DNA of 64,000 nt from Plut-88900 sp963668115. GTDB lineage: Bacteria > Chloroflexota > Dehalococcoidia > Plut-88900. The position numbers and the translations under genes were made by a program. The notes beneath the pieces are model-generated. The model was not told the origin of the DNA and searched no databases. It saw only the letters and a list, made by a program, of their open reading frames with translations. Positions 35,647 to 42,901 of this stretch are shown here, piece after piece (the first letter of the stretch is position 1; each line of letters opens with the position of its first letter). The stretch is taken from contig OY764147.1 of the NCBI GenBank assembly GCA_963668115.1, positions 2,232,001 to 2,296,000 of the forward strand, in the 5' to 3' direction.

Positions 35647-35913
35647 ATGAATCGCAAACTGCCAAGGCCCTTCGAATTCCCCTGGGGCAAAGGCCAGGTC
35701 GTCGAGGAGGTGAGCGTCCTCCGGCCCCACTGGGAGCCCACCATCCAGCTCCTCCGCTACGAAGACGGCGAGGAGTCCCTGCGCTTTTGCTACTACCACG
35801 GCCCCCGCTTCGGCCGAGGCCCCATGATGGCCTCCCTCGAAGACCTCAAAGAACTCAAATCCCAGGCCCGACACACCGCCCCCCGCATCTTCACCCTACT
35901 CTCAGACCTCTAA
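35647..35913 (+). CDS. Conserved hypothetical 88-residue protein
   Basis: The frame follows ruvA by 12 bp in the same direction. The protein is basic and aromatic in its middle (RFCYYHGPRFGRGP) and has an amphipathic C-terminal helix (LEDLKELKSQARHT). No domain recognised. Operon position and codon usage like its neighbours suggest it is real. Confidence 0.55.
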   Translation: MNRKLPRPFEFPWGKGQVVEEVSVLRPHWEPTIQLLRYEDGEESLRFCYYHGPRFGRGPMMASLEDLKELKSQARHTAPRIFTLLSDL

Positions 35914-36025
35914 CCCCCTCCCGTATCATCCCGATGCCCCGCGAAGAACAAAGTCCCCCTCCATTGACCTCCCCCCTCCCCCCGCCCATAATGGCCCCCG
36001 ACACCCGAGGCACGGAGGTCAGCCC

Positions 36026-37171
36026 ATGATCGATTGGCTCGGCATCGACCACCTTTTCGAGCTTTCCCGGACGGAAGCAATCGCCGGGTTCTTCACCCCG
36101 CTGGCCGTCTTCGCCGCCTTCTTTATCGCCCAGGCCATCCTGCCCGCAAGACGCGTCCCAGGCTACGTCATCGATGCCAAGACCGGCCAGCCCCGACAGT
36201 ACCGCCTCAACGGCCTCCTTGTATTCGTCATTGCTATCCTCGTCTGGGCCTTCGCCTTCGAACCCATTGGAATCTCTCGAGACTGGTTCTACCGTTCCTC
36301 CGTCTACGCCGTGGCCGGCGGCACCGTCTTCACGTTCATCTTCGCCCTCGTCGCCGTCTTCACCCAGCCCCCCGGCAAGAACAGGAACCCCATCGCCGCC
36401 CTGTGGACGGGCCGCACCCGAGAGATCTCCTTCTTCAATAACCGCATCGACGTCAAGATGTACTTCTACGTCGTCGGCGGGACCATGCTCTCACTCAACG
36501 CCCTCTCCGGGGCCGCGTACCATCACGGGCGTTTTGGGGACGACGCCAATCCGGGCATCTACCTCTACGCCGCCTTCTTCACCTTCTACATCCTCGACTA
36601 CTTCATCTTCGAACGAGTCCAGCTCTACACCTACGACCTCATCCACGAAAGGCTGGGCTTCATGCTCTTCTGGGGAGGCCTGGTGGTATACGGTTGGATG
36701 TTCATCCTCCCGCTGTGGGGCATGGCCCCCCACCCCGACCCCGGCTTCTCTACCGCATGGACCTACGTGTGGCTCATCGGGACGGGCGCCCTGTTCCTGT
36801 TCGGCTGGAGCATCTCCCGCGGCGCCAACATGCAGAAATACACCTTCAAGCGTTGGCCCGACCGCAAATTCCTCGGCATCATCGAGCCCAAGTACATCCA
36901 GGCCGGCGACCGCAAGATCCTCTACAGCGGCTTCTGGGGCGCCGCCCGGCACTTCAACTACCTCGGCGAAGGTTTTCTCTCCCTCTCCATCGCCCTCTCA
37001 TTCGGACACTTCGCCAACCCCTGGGCCTGGATATACATGGCCTTCATCGTCACCCTCTTCACCTTCCGTCAGCGTGACGACGACCGCCACTGCGCCGAAA
37101 AATACGGCGAAGAAAAGTGGGCCGAGTACAAGTCCAGGGTAAAGTACCGCATCCTCCCCGGCGTCTATTAG
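36026..37171 (+). CDS. ERG4/ERG24-family sterol (delta-14) reductase homologue
   Basis: The 381-residue protein has about nine spans. Its C-terminus matches the sterol reductase signature: YSGFWGAARHFNYLGEGFLS, then RQRDDDRHCAEKYGEEKWAE and a final RVKYRILPGVY. In eukaryotes this family saturates sterol double bonds with NADPH; bacterial members are rare and mostly uncharacterised. GGAGG lies 8 bp before the ATG. It follows the hypothetical gene after 112 bp. Whether the substrate is a sterol or another isoprenoid is unknown. Confidence 0.8.
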   Translation: MIDWLGIDHLFELSRTEAIAGFFTPLAVFAAFFIAQAILPARRVPGYVIDAKTGQPRQYRLNGLLVFVIAILVWAFAFEPIGISRDWFYRSSVYAVAGGTVFTFIFALVAVFTQPPGKNRNPIAALWTGRTREISFFNNRIDVKMYFYVVGGTMLSLNALSGAAYHHGRFGDDANPGIYLYAAFFTFYILDYFIFERVQLYTYDLIHERLGFMLFWGGLVVYGWMFILPLWGMAPHPDPGFSTAWTYVWLIGTGALFLFGWSISRGANMQKYTFKRWPDRKFLGIIEPKYIQAGDRKILYSGFWGAARHFNYLGEGFLSLSIALSFGHFANPWAWIYMAFIVTLFTFRQRDDDRHCAEKYGEEKWAEYKSRVKYRILPGVY

Positions 37172-37399
37172 GATTTCAACCCGACGGGCCGCCCCACGCC
37201 TCTCATCCGCTGCATACCTCCATTCCCCTCCCCCATCATTCCCGACTCCGATCGGGCTGTAAGTGCGCCGTGCTGAAAGTCCGCCTTTGGCGGAGCGTGA
37301 ATCCATCCTCTGGGGGTGGGGTATTCCGCTCGCCCTGAGCGGAGTCGAAGGGTCTCAAGAGCGGAATGGGTGCGGTGTCCCCCCTCCCCCCGACACCCC
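37172..37399. repeat. Repeat block: dispersed ATTCC long form plus ATTCCG palindrome
   Basis: At 37231-37307 lies the long form of the dispersed repeat, nearly identical to 24351-24425. At about 37325-37370 lies a relative of the 17605-17649 palindrome (CGCCCTGAGCGGAGTCGAAG with CCGCT/AGCGG outer arms). No gene seen. Confidence 0.75.
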
Positions 37400-37431
37400 A
37401 AAGCGAAAAGCCCGGGCGCCATTCCCCGGGC
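37400..37431 (-). terminator. Rho-independent terminator of a minus-strand unit
   Basis: On the minus strand GCCCGGG pairs with CCCGGGC around an 8-base loop (37410-37431) and is followed by TTTTCGCTTT. It ends the leftward transcript predicted to start near 37700. Confidence 0.65.
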
Positions 37432-37525
37432 CTTTCTGTGAGACAAAACTATTGCTGGCTGTCCCTGGCCTTGTTACCCCGGTGCTCTAAACCGGATGAG
37501 CTTTCACACTGAGGGAGCTGGGTCG

Positions 37526-37657
37526 TTAGGGCTGGGAGACAACCTTCCGACTCCCCGCCGGAGACTCTCCCATCATCATGCTTCCCAAACCCGGGTCTCC
37601 GGCGGGGCGCAAACAATCGATTTCGAGACGAACAAGCAACAGATGTAACCGTTTCAT
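37526..37657 (-). CDS. Candidate 43-residue small protein or leader peptide
   Basis: ATG 37657 is preceded by AAAGGAGAGGCGA and follows a consensus promoter by about 45 bp. The frame reads MKRLHLLLVRLEIDCLRP, later GSMMMGESP, and stops at TAA 37526. Five leucine codons cluster at the start, as in attenuator leader peptides. The coding sequence contains a 13-bp perfect stem (37553-37565 with 37595-37607). No biosynthetic gene follows before the terminator at 37400. It could be an orphan leader, a small protein or the 5' part of a non-coding RNA. Confidence 0.45.
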   Translation of the reverse strand: MKRLHLLLVRLEIDCLRPAGDPGLGSMMMGESPAGSRKVVSQP

Positions 37658-37706
37658 TCGCCTCTCCTTTCTCGGGCCCCTCGCCCGTAGTCCCTAGGGT
37701 GAAGCC

Positions 37707-37736
37707 AGCATAAACCCCCCAAAAAGCTTATGTCAA
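37707..37736 (-). promoter_or_regulatory. Sigma-70-type promoter of the orphan minus-strand unit
   Basis: TTGACA (37736-37731) and TATGCT (37712-37707) with an 18-bp spacer on the minus strand, 49 bp after the cupin stop and about 50 bp before the small ORF. Confidence 0.65.
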
Positions 37737-37784
37737 CATTGCGCCTGGTTTCACAAAGTGGCGGCCTGAATCACCGTGACGCCG

Positions 37785-38141
37785 CTATTTTCCTTCTCTC
37801 TTGAACTCCTCCGCCGGCGGCGAGTACACGTCTACGAAGACGACCGGCTCGTCTCCCAGGATCTCCCCGCCGTGGACCACGTTCCCCGGTGCATGCCACA
37901 TATCCCCCGCCCCGATCTCCGACACCTCATCCCCCACCGTCAACCGCATCCGACCGCTCAACATGAAGCTGAACTGCTCCCGCTCATGGGAATGGAGGGA
38001 ATAGACGCTGCCCGGCTGGAACTCCGCCCACACCAATTGCATGTTCTTCCCGTCCACAATCTTCGCCCTTATCCCCGGATACTGGTCGTTGGGAGGCAGG
38101 GCTTCCACATCGTCCCAGTTGAAAATCCTCTTCTGGCTCAT
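37785..38141 (-). CDS. Small cupin-domain protein (copy 1)
   Basis: The 118-residue single-domain cupin has motif 1 SVYSLHSHEREQFSFMLSG and motif 2 DMWHAPGNVVHGG, giving His/Glu metal ligands. AAGGAG lies 7 bp before the ATG. It is a recent tandem duplicate of the next cupin. Function unknown; it could bind a small metabolite or act as an isomerase or dioxygenase. Confidence 0.85.
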   Translation of the reverse strand: MSQKRIFNWDDVEALPPNDQYPGIRAKIVDGKNMQLVWAEFQPGSVYSLHSHEREQFSFMLSGRMRLTVGDEVSEIGAGDMWHAPGNVVHGGEILGDEPVVFVDVYSPPAEEFKREGK

Positions 38142-38201
38142 GTTCTGTCTCCTTCTCCAAACATACTCCCCGACATTATCTCACCCCTCTCCCTTCCTTT
38201 C

Positions 38202-38372
38202 CGTCATTCCCGACTCCGATCGGGAATCCATTCCAGGGGACGGGGCGGGGTCCTGTCCCCTCTCCCTTGAGAGGCTGGAAGTGCGCCTCGGGCGTGAGAG
38301 GGCTAGGGTGAGGGTGATACCCTCCCGCGGTGCAGGCCCACTCACACCGAGCATAGTCGAAGTATGAGCGGA
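38202..38372. repeat. Repeat block between duplicated cupins
   Basis: Contains the ATTCC palindrome (about 38202-38237), a CCTCTCCCTTGAG...GAGAGGGCTAGGGTGAGGGT element (38255-38317) also seen at 41651-41697, and a GAGCATAGTCGAAGTATGAGCG element related to the ATTCCG palindromes. Confidence 0.7.
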
Positions 38373-38380
38373 GGGCGGAG

Positions 38381-38785
38381 CTACCCCATCCCACCACTCG
38401 TGCCACCACGTTCACCAGCCCCGACATCCGCTTCCCACCCTCTTTGAGCCTTAGGGCGGGGCGGCGAGTACGCATCGACAAATACCACCGGCTCGTCTCC
38501 CAGGATCTCGCCCCCGTGCTCCACGTTGCTCGGCGCATGCCACATATCCCCAGCCCCGACCTCCGACACCTCCTCCCCGACCGTCAACCGCATCCGGCCG
38601 CTCAGCATGAAGCTGAACTGCTCCCGCTCATGGGAATGGACAGGGTAGACGCTCCCCGGCTGAAACTCCGCCCAGATCAACTGCATATTCTCCCCATCCA
38701 CCACCCTGGCCCCCACCCCCGGATACCGGGCGTCGGGAGGCAGCCGTTCCACCCCATCCCAGTTAAAAATCTTCCCCCGGCTCAT
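38381..38785 (-). CDS. Small cupin-domain protein (copy 2)
   Basis: From ATG 38785 the protein is 134 residues and very close to copy 1 over the cupin core (VYPVHSHEREQFSFMLSG, DMWHAPSNVEHGG). It has a divergent glycine-rich tail that runs into the repeat block. AAGGAG lies 7 bp before the start. The upstream flanks of both copies are also alike (CTCCTTCTCCAAACATAC), which shows that the duplication included the control region. Confidence 0.85.
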   Translation of the reverse strand: MSRGKIFNWDGVERLPPDARYPGVGARVVDGENMQLIWAEFQPGSVYPVHSHEREQFSFMLSGRMRLTVGEEVSEVGAGDMWHAPSNVEHGGEILGDEPVVFVDAYSPPRPKAQRGWEADVGAGERGGTSGGMG

Positions 38786-38921
38786 GCGCACTCTCCTTCT
38801 CCAAACATACCCCCCGACATTATCCCACCACACCCCCCACCCCAACCTTTAAACATGTGCACGGCTAGGCGTCACAAGCAAGATTACTGTAGATTCGCAA
38901 CTCGTACTCTACAGAAGTCCA

Positions 38922-40871
38922 TCAGGCCGGTGGTAACAGACCATTTATGCTTTTGAATAACTTCTCGAATCGGCTGAGTATGAGAGTAATTGTCTCTTGA
39001 TTGATGAATTCACTTTCGTGTTCAATCAAGTAAACGGCAGGTGAAAGGTGATCGAACTCTGAACCGTCCGTTGCTACGACTCGAAAATGCTGCTTAACTT
39101 CCTCAAGAACCAGACCAAAAGCATCTTGAGGTGGTGAATCGGGTAATCTCTTCCCATTTGTGAGGTTGTAACACTGGTTCACAAGATCGATATAAAAGAC
39201 TCTTCCGAGCATGTCCTCGATGTCCGCTTCATTTTGATCGACAAATTCATCGGCGGAGAATACGTGACCAGCTTGTAACAGACCGGAGTTTCTTAATTCA
39301 TCAACTTTACGCTTGTCTCCTTTGTGGAAGTCTGTGAATACTGCTACATGAAGATCGTTCCCAGCGAACAAAGCATTAAAGCTACCTACTTTGTCTATAC
39401 CGCCTACTGGCGTAATAGTCCATCTGGGATCCAGCCCTTCTTTGCCCTTGGCAATTAGTTGTCGTGTGGCCCACCGGAGATACAGAAGGTCAGAAGGCCC
39501 TTCTACAAGCAGGGAGTGCTCTCCTACGAATAGTGATTGTGTGATGTCGTAACCTAAGGCAGCACGAAGTGGAAAGAGAGTGTCGGCATCCGCGCTAAGA
39601 ACCTTATCCTTTACTTTGGTACCCTGTGATACTCCTTGCTCACTGAGCAAGTCTTCCACCGTTCTTACACTCAATATGGCGTCGGTGTCTATCATAAATG
39701 GCGAATGCGTAGTATACAGCACTTGATATTTAGGCAACAATTTTTCCTTTATATACCTAAGAAGATCTGCCTGAGCCTTTCCATGTAGGCTTAGACCAGG
39801 TTCATCTAGTAGTATGATTAGCTTGTCTCCATATATTTTCTCCATCTGTGAGAACCATACAAGAAATGAGAAAAACCAAACGAATCCCGCACTTCGCTCA
39901 TCAAAACCAATAGTGACTCTATGTCGGTTGTTTCGCACCCGCAGACTAAACACATGACCTTCATGGAAAGGAGGCGTGTCCCCTGTCCTCGCTTCATCGT
40001 AATTGAAGTCGACTTGCAGATCGCGGTTCTGTGTCCAATACTCGAAAATCTCATCGCTAAGCCGATTTGATACGGCTTCAAGCCTTGCTTTGAGCTCTTC
40101 ATATCGTTGTGACTCTTGAAGGGAATTAATGTTTGTGTCTGCGAGAGCCAGTAAGGCTAGAAAAATTCGTTCACTTTCATCCTGTCTCTCTTCTTCTTCT
40201 TGCTTAGACGCAATGTCTTCTACAGAGACACGTCCGGGCAATGTTCCATACGTTGAAAAATATAGGAATTTCGGCAAATTGCGGTTTAGAATCTTGATCG
40301 CCTGCCGAATAGGATTGCCATGTGGGAAATCATTAATTCGATCGAGAATCTCCTGCTCGCCCAAAGTTAACGCATTTGAATTATTGCTGAGTGACTCTTT
40401 TAGATCTTTAACAAACCCGTGTTTGAGAATTCGCTCTTTGGCATTAGGAGTTAGCTTCGCAGTCTCTGAAACAAAGAACTTGATAATCGCTTCTTCGTTA
40501 AGTTCAATGGTCCAGTAGCTCGTGTTGTCGTATCCGCGATTAATCTCTACTTTGCGACAGGTAATCGAGTCTTTTCCCAGTACATGCTCGACGGCTCTAA
40601 TATCAGTATCTAAGAGTTCCCACTCTGTAGATAGAACTTTCGCTTTTGCTCCGCCTTCACTTAATTCATGAAGTCTCCGACGAGGGTATTCCATCAATTC
40701 ATCGAATTTTCCCTCCGACCCCTCTACTGGGTTCAAGCGTCGAAGCGCTTGCAAAAGTGCTGTTTTGCCAGCTTCGTTTTTACCGGCAAGACACGTAAGA
40801 TCCCGAACGGAGAACTTTCCTGAATCATCGATGCACTTGTAATTTTGAACACGTACTGACACTAACTTCAT
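38922..40871 (-). CDS. OLD-family ATPase-Toprim nuclease
   Basis: The 649-residue protein has an SMC/ABC-type ATPase half: Walker A GKNEAGKTALLQAL near residue 30, IILLDEPGLSLHG near 352, and TTHSPFMIDTD near 386. A Toprim half has its acidic residues in LLVEGPSDLLYLRW near 455 and AVFTDFHKGDKR near 510. OLD-family nucleases act in phage defence. No UvrD-like helicase (GajB) or reverse transcriptase lies next to it, so it is a stand-alone, class-1-like member. It is visibly more AT-rich than its neighbours and sits beside a tRNA cluster, both signs of transfer. Confidence 0.88.
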   Translation of the reverse strand: MKLVSVRVQNYKCIDDSGKFSVRDLTCLAGKNEAGKTALLQALRRLNPVEGSEGKFDELMEYPRRRLHELSEGGAKAKVLSTEWELLDTDIRAVEHVLGKDSITCRKVEINRGYDNTSYWTIELNEEAIIKFFVSETAKLTPNAKERILKHGFVKDLKESLSNNSNALTLGEQEILDRINDFPHGNPIRQAIKILNRNLPKFLYFSTYGTLPGRVSVEDIASKQEEEERQDESERIFLALLALADTNINSLQESQRYEELKARLEAVSNRLSDEIFEYWTQNRDLQVDFNYDEARTGDTPPFHEGHVFSLRVRNNRHRVTIGFDERSAGFVWFFSFLVWFSQMEKIYGDKLIILLDEPGLSLHGKAQADLLRYIKEKLLPKYQVLYTTHSPFMIDTDAILSVRTVEDLLSEQGVSQGTKVKDKVLSADADTLFPLRAALGYDITQSLFVGEHSLLVEGPSDLLYLRWATRQLIAKGKEGLDPRWTITPVGGIDKVGSFNALFAGNDLHVAVFTDFHKGDKRKVDELRNSGLLQAGHVFSADEFVDQNEADIEDMLGRVFYIDLVNQCYNLTNGKRLPDSPPQDAFGLVLEEVKQHFRVVATDGSEFDHLSPAVYLIEHESEFINQETITLILSRFEKLFKSINGLLPPA

Positions 40872-41060
40872 GTGACTCTCTCCAAATTCCTTTTTTATCC
40901 ATTTGGTATTGCTCTAGGATACGGATTTTACACGATAAAAGTAGCAGAAGCAGTAACCATTGTCTACCGTCTACCCAAAGTCAAAAATTTAATCCTTTTA
41001 GTTAGCTATTTCATTCTCGGCACAGTATATGACCAGCTTTCTTGGCTTGACCCAACTGCC

Positions 41061-41137
41061 TGGTGGGCGGTACTGGACTCGAACCAGTGACCTCTTGCTT
41101 GTAAGGCAAGCGCTCTCACCAACTGAGCTAACCGCCC
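41061..41137 (-). tRNA. tRNA-Val (TAC)
   Basis: On the minus strand a full cloverleaf reads GGGCGGT acceptor, GCTCAGTTGGTGAGAGC D-arm, CTTGC-CTTACAA-GCAAG anticodon arm, GGTTCGAGTCC T-arm, with encoded CCA. The anticodon TAC reads GTA valine codons. Confidence 0.95.
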
Positions 41138-41153
41138 CATCTACAGGAAAGTC

Positions 41154-41230
41154 TGGCGCGCTTGGCGGGGCTCGAACCCACGACCTCTGCCTCCGCAGGG
41201 CAGCGCTCTATCCATCTGAGCTACAAGCGC
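41154..41230 (-). tRNA. tRNA-Arg (GCG)
   Basis: Cloverleaf with GCGCTTG acceptor, anticodon arm CTGCC-CTGCGGA-GGCAG and T-arm GGGTTCGAGCCCC, CCA encoded. The anticodon is GCG (with G34, not the more common ACG), reading CGC arginine. Confidence 0.93.
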
Positions 41231-41270
41231 ACTGTCAAAACAAAGAGATTATAGCCGCAATCTCAAGCGT

Positions 41271-41357
41271 TGGTGCCGAAGGTGGGATTTGAACCCACAC
41301 GTCCTCGAGGGACACTGCGCCCTGAACGCAGCGCGTCTGCCGTTCCGCCACTTCGGC
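41271..41357 (-). tRNA. tRNA-Leu (CAG)
   Basis: Class II tRNA of 87 nt with a long variable arm. Acceptor GCCGAAG, anticodon arm CTGCG-TTCAGGG-CGCAG, T-arm TGGGTTCAAATCCCA, CCA encoded. Anticodon CAG. Confidence 0.94.
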
Positions 41358-41394
41358 TCGATCCTCCACCCGGGGCCCGACCCTCCGCCTCTCA

Positions 41395-41471
41395 TGGTGG
41401 GCGATACTGGACTCGAACCAGTGACCTCCTGCGTGTGAAGCAGGCGCTCTCACCAACTGAGCTAACCGCCC
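41395..41471 (-). tRNA. tRNA-Val (CAC)
   Basis: Nearly identical to the tRNA-Val (TAC) gene in this cluster, with anticodon arm CCTGC-TTCACAC-GCAGG, so anticodon CAC. Acceptor GGGCGGT pairs with ATCGCCC (one G-T pair). CCA encoded. Confidence 0.94.
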
Positions 41472-41578
41472 CGCCCCGAGCGCCAAAGGCTCACCCCTGG
41501 CGAACTCAAATGGTAATTCCACCCCCCAACACTGTCAACCAACCCCACCCTCAACCCATCATCCCCACCCACTCTTTT

Positions 41579-41697
41579 TCCCGTCATTCCCGTGCCCCGA
41601 CACGGGTCGAAGATGCGCCACAGGCGTGAATCCATCCTGCGGGGCGGCGTCCTGTCCCCTCTCCCTTGAGGGGAGAGGGCTAGGGTGAGGGTGATCC
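41579..41697 (+). repeat. Dispersed ATTCC repeat plus CTCTCCCTTGAGG element
   Basis: GTCATTCCCGTGCCCCGACA leads into a long-form repeat ending GTGAATCCATCC (to 41637). It is followed by CCCTCTCCCTTGAGGGGAGA and GGGCTAGGGTGAGGGTGAT (41651-41697), the same combination as at 38202-38317. Confidence 0.75.
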
Positions 41698-41769
41698 CCG
41701 GACGCGGGGGGCGACCCACGCCGACCAACCCGTCGCATATATCTCTCCCCCCCAAACCCGTACATTTGC

Positions 41770-41798
41770 TTGACACACCTGAGCAAAGGCGTTATCAT
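41770..41798 (+). promoter_or_regulatory. Consensus promoter of candidate large RNA copy A
   Basis: TTGACA (41770-41775), 17-bp spacer, TATCAT (41793-41798). The same hexamers, spacing and most of the spacer sequence occur at copy B on the other strand (52096-52124). Confidence 0.75.
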
Positions 41799-41804
41799 AC
41801 CCTC

Positions 41805-42434
41805 CGTTCGCGAACACTAATCCGGTAACACAAGGAGGTACCACAAAACCCAGGGAAGCCCACCCGACCCTCGACCGAGGATGTCATCCCACAGACGTCA
41901 GGGATGTCACCCCCTCACCACGGGTCCCGTGCCCCTTCCCTAACCCCCAGGCGATGGATAGACGCCCTGGACGCTACGTTCCATTGTGAAGCCCCTCTAA
42001 GACGCCCTCTCGGCCTCTTTCTGGGGAAGCCTCCCTAGGGAGGAAGCCGCTCTTTGCAGCGGAAGTGTGGTCGGATACGCCCGGCGCCGAGGCCCGCTCG
42101 GTATCCGACCGCTCAATCAAGCCGGGAGCCGGTCATCCCCGCACTCCGGGTCGCACCGGCAAACTTGGACATACTACGCCTGCAAGAGGCTCAATGCCGG
42201 ACGCTGGACGAGCCTCCCAGCCGCCCTCAGGCGGTTGCAGCCAACCCCAGGAGTCGGGCTTGGACTCGTTTGGCCTGTCGGTCCCTGCCCATGTCCAGCG
42301 TATACAGGGATAAAGGCCGCAATAGCGGCAGGCGGGCCGGCGCCCTTGCCCCTGGGTGTCGGAGTGCCCCGAAGCACAGGAACGGGGCAGCGTCCAGCCA
42401 GCGTCTTCCATCGCCGACCCAAAACCCGACAGAC
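41805..42434 (+). ncRNA. Candidate large structured RNA, copy A
   Basis: No protein is shared with copy B, but three blocks match closely. One is 41832-41864 (AAGGAGGT then CCCAGGGAAGCCCACC). One is 41911-41971 (hairpins ACGGGTCCCGT and CCAGGCG...CGCCCTGG). One is the 3' block 42401-42434 (ending CCGACCCAAAACCCGACAGA). Between the last two the primary sequence differs, yet both copies are rich in perfect stems, here 42030-42043, 42047-42062 and the 10-bp stem 42069-42078/42101-42110. Length from expected transcript start to the last shared block is about 630 nt, against 639 in copy B. It starts 330 bp from a tRNA cluster. No start codon follows the conserved AAGGAGG. Confidence 0.6.
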
Positions 42435-42639
42435 ACAATGCAAACCCAAACCCCACAACCGAACAGCCCGGCCCCTCTCCCTTCCTTATCCGTCATTCCC
42501 GCCCTTTACACCGTCATTCCGGCCCCCGAGCCGGCTGAAAGTGCGCCCATGGCGTGAATCCATCCCCGGTGCGGGGGGTGGTGCGGGGCCGGGGTCTACC
42601 CCGCACCACGCGAAATCCCCAGAAATCCCTTCAGGCGTC
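42435..42639. repeat. Dispersed ATTCC repeat, long form, downstream of RNA copy A
   Basis: The copy at about 42493-42565 has GTCATTCCGGCCCCCGAGCC, GGCTGAAAGTGCGCC and GTGAATCCATCCCC. The rest of this stretch shows nothing recognisable. Confidence 0.7.
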
Positions 42640-42758
42640 GTTCAATCAAAACAGCTACGAGTTCAATCAACGTTCAATCAATGTTCAATCAAACGCCCGC
42701 AACATCTTGTGGCCCACCCCCTTGCTGGCTACAAAATAACCGCCATTTGTGATAAAAT
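42640..42758 (+). promoter_or_regulatory. Four phased GTTCAATCAA iterons and a promoter upstream of gyrB
   Basis: Four exact copies of GTTCAATCAA start at 42640, 42661, 42672 and 42683, that is at 21-, 11- and 11-bp steps, so on one face of the helix. About 60 bp further is TGTGATAAAAT (42748-42758), an extended -10. gyrB starts at 42902. A cooperative DNA-binding protein, perhaps DnaA-like or supercoiling-responsive, is a plausible ligand. Confidence 0.55.
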
Positions 42759-42901
42759 GTTTTTGGTCGAGGTTTTGTAATCATCATTAAACTCCCCCGT
42801 GTCCTCAGACCCGGCCCCAGGGCCCTCCCCTCGACCGCCCCCGGGCCGCAATACACACCTGGGTCCCCTGTCCAGCCCGAGACCCCCAACAGGTTGAACT
42901 C

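Noticed and set aside
40872..41090. 72-codon plus-strand frame between the OLD gene and tRNA-Val
   Set aside because: It starts at a GTG opposite the OLD start, runs into the tRNA gene and has no SD; its composition reflects AT-rich non-coding DNA.
41061..41357. OLD gene plus tRNAs as an integrase-mediated island with att repeats
   Set aside because: No second copy of a tRNA 3' end was found at the far side of the OLD gene and no integrase gene is present.
42067..42780. 237-codon plus-strand frame within RNA copy A
   Set aside because: No counterpart exists in copy B in the same frame, and there is no SD or recognisable protein motif; structure better explains the conservation.
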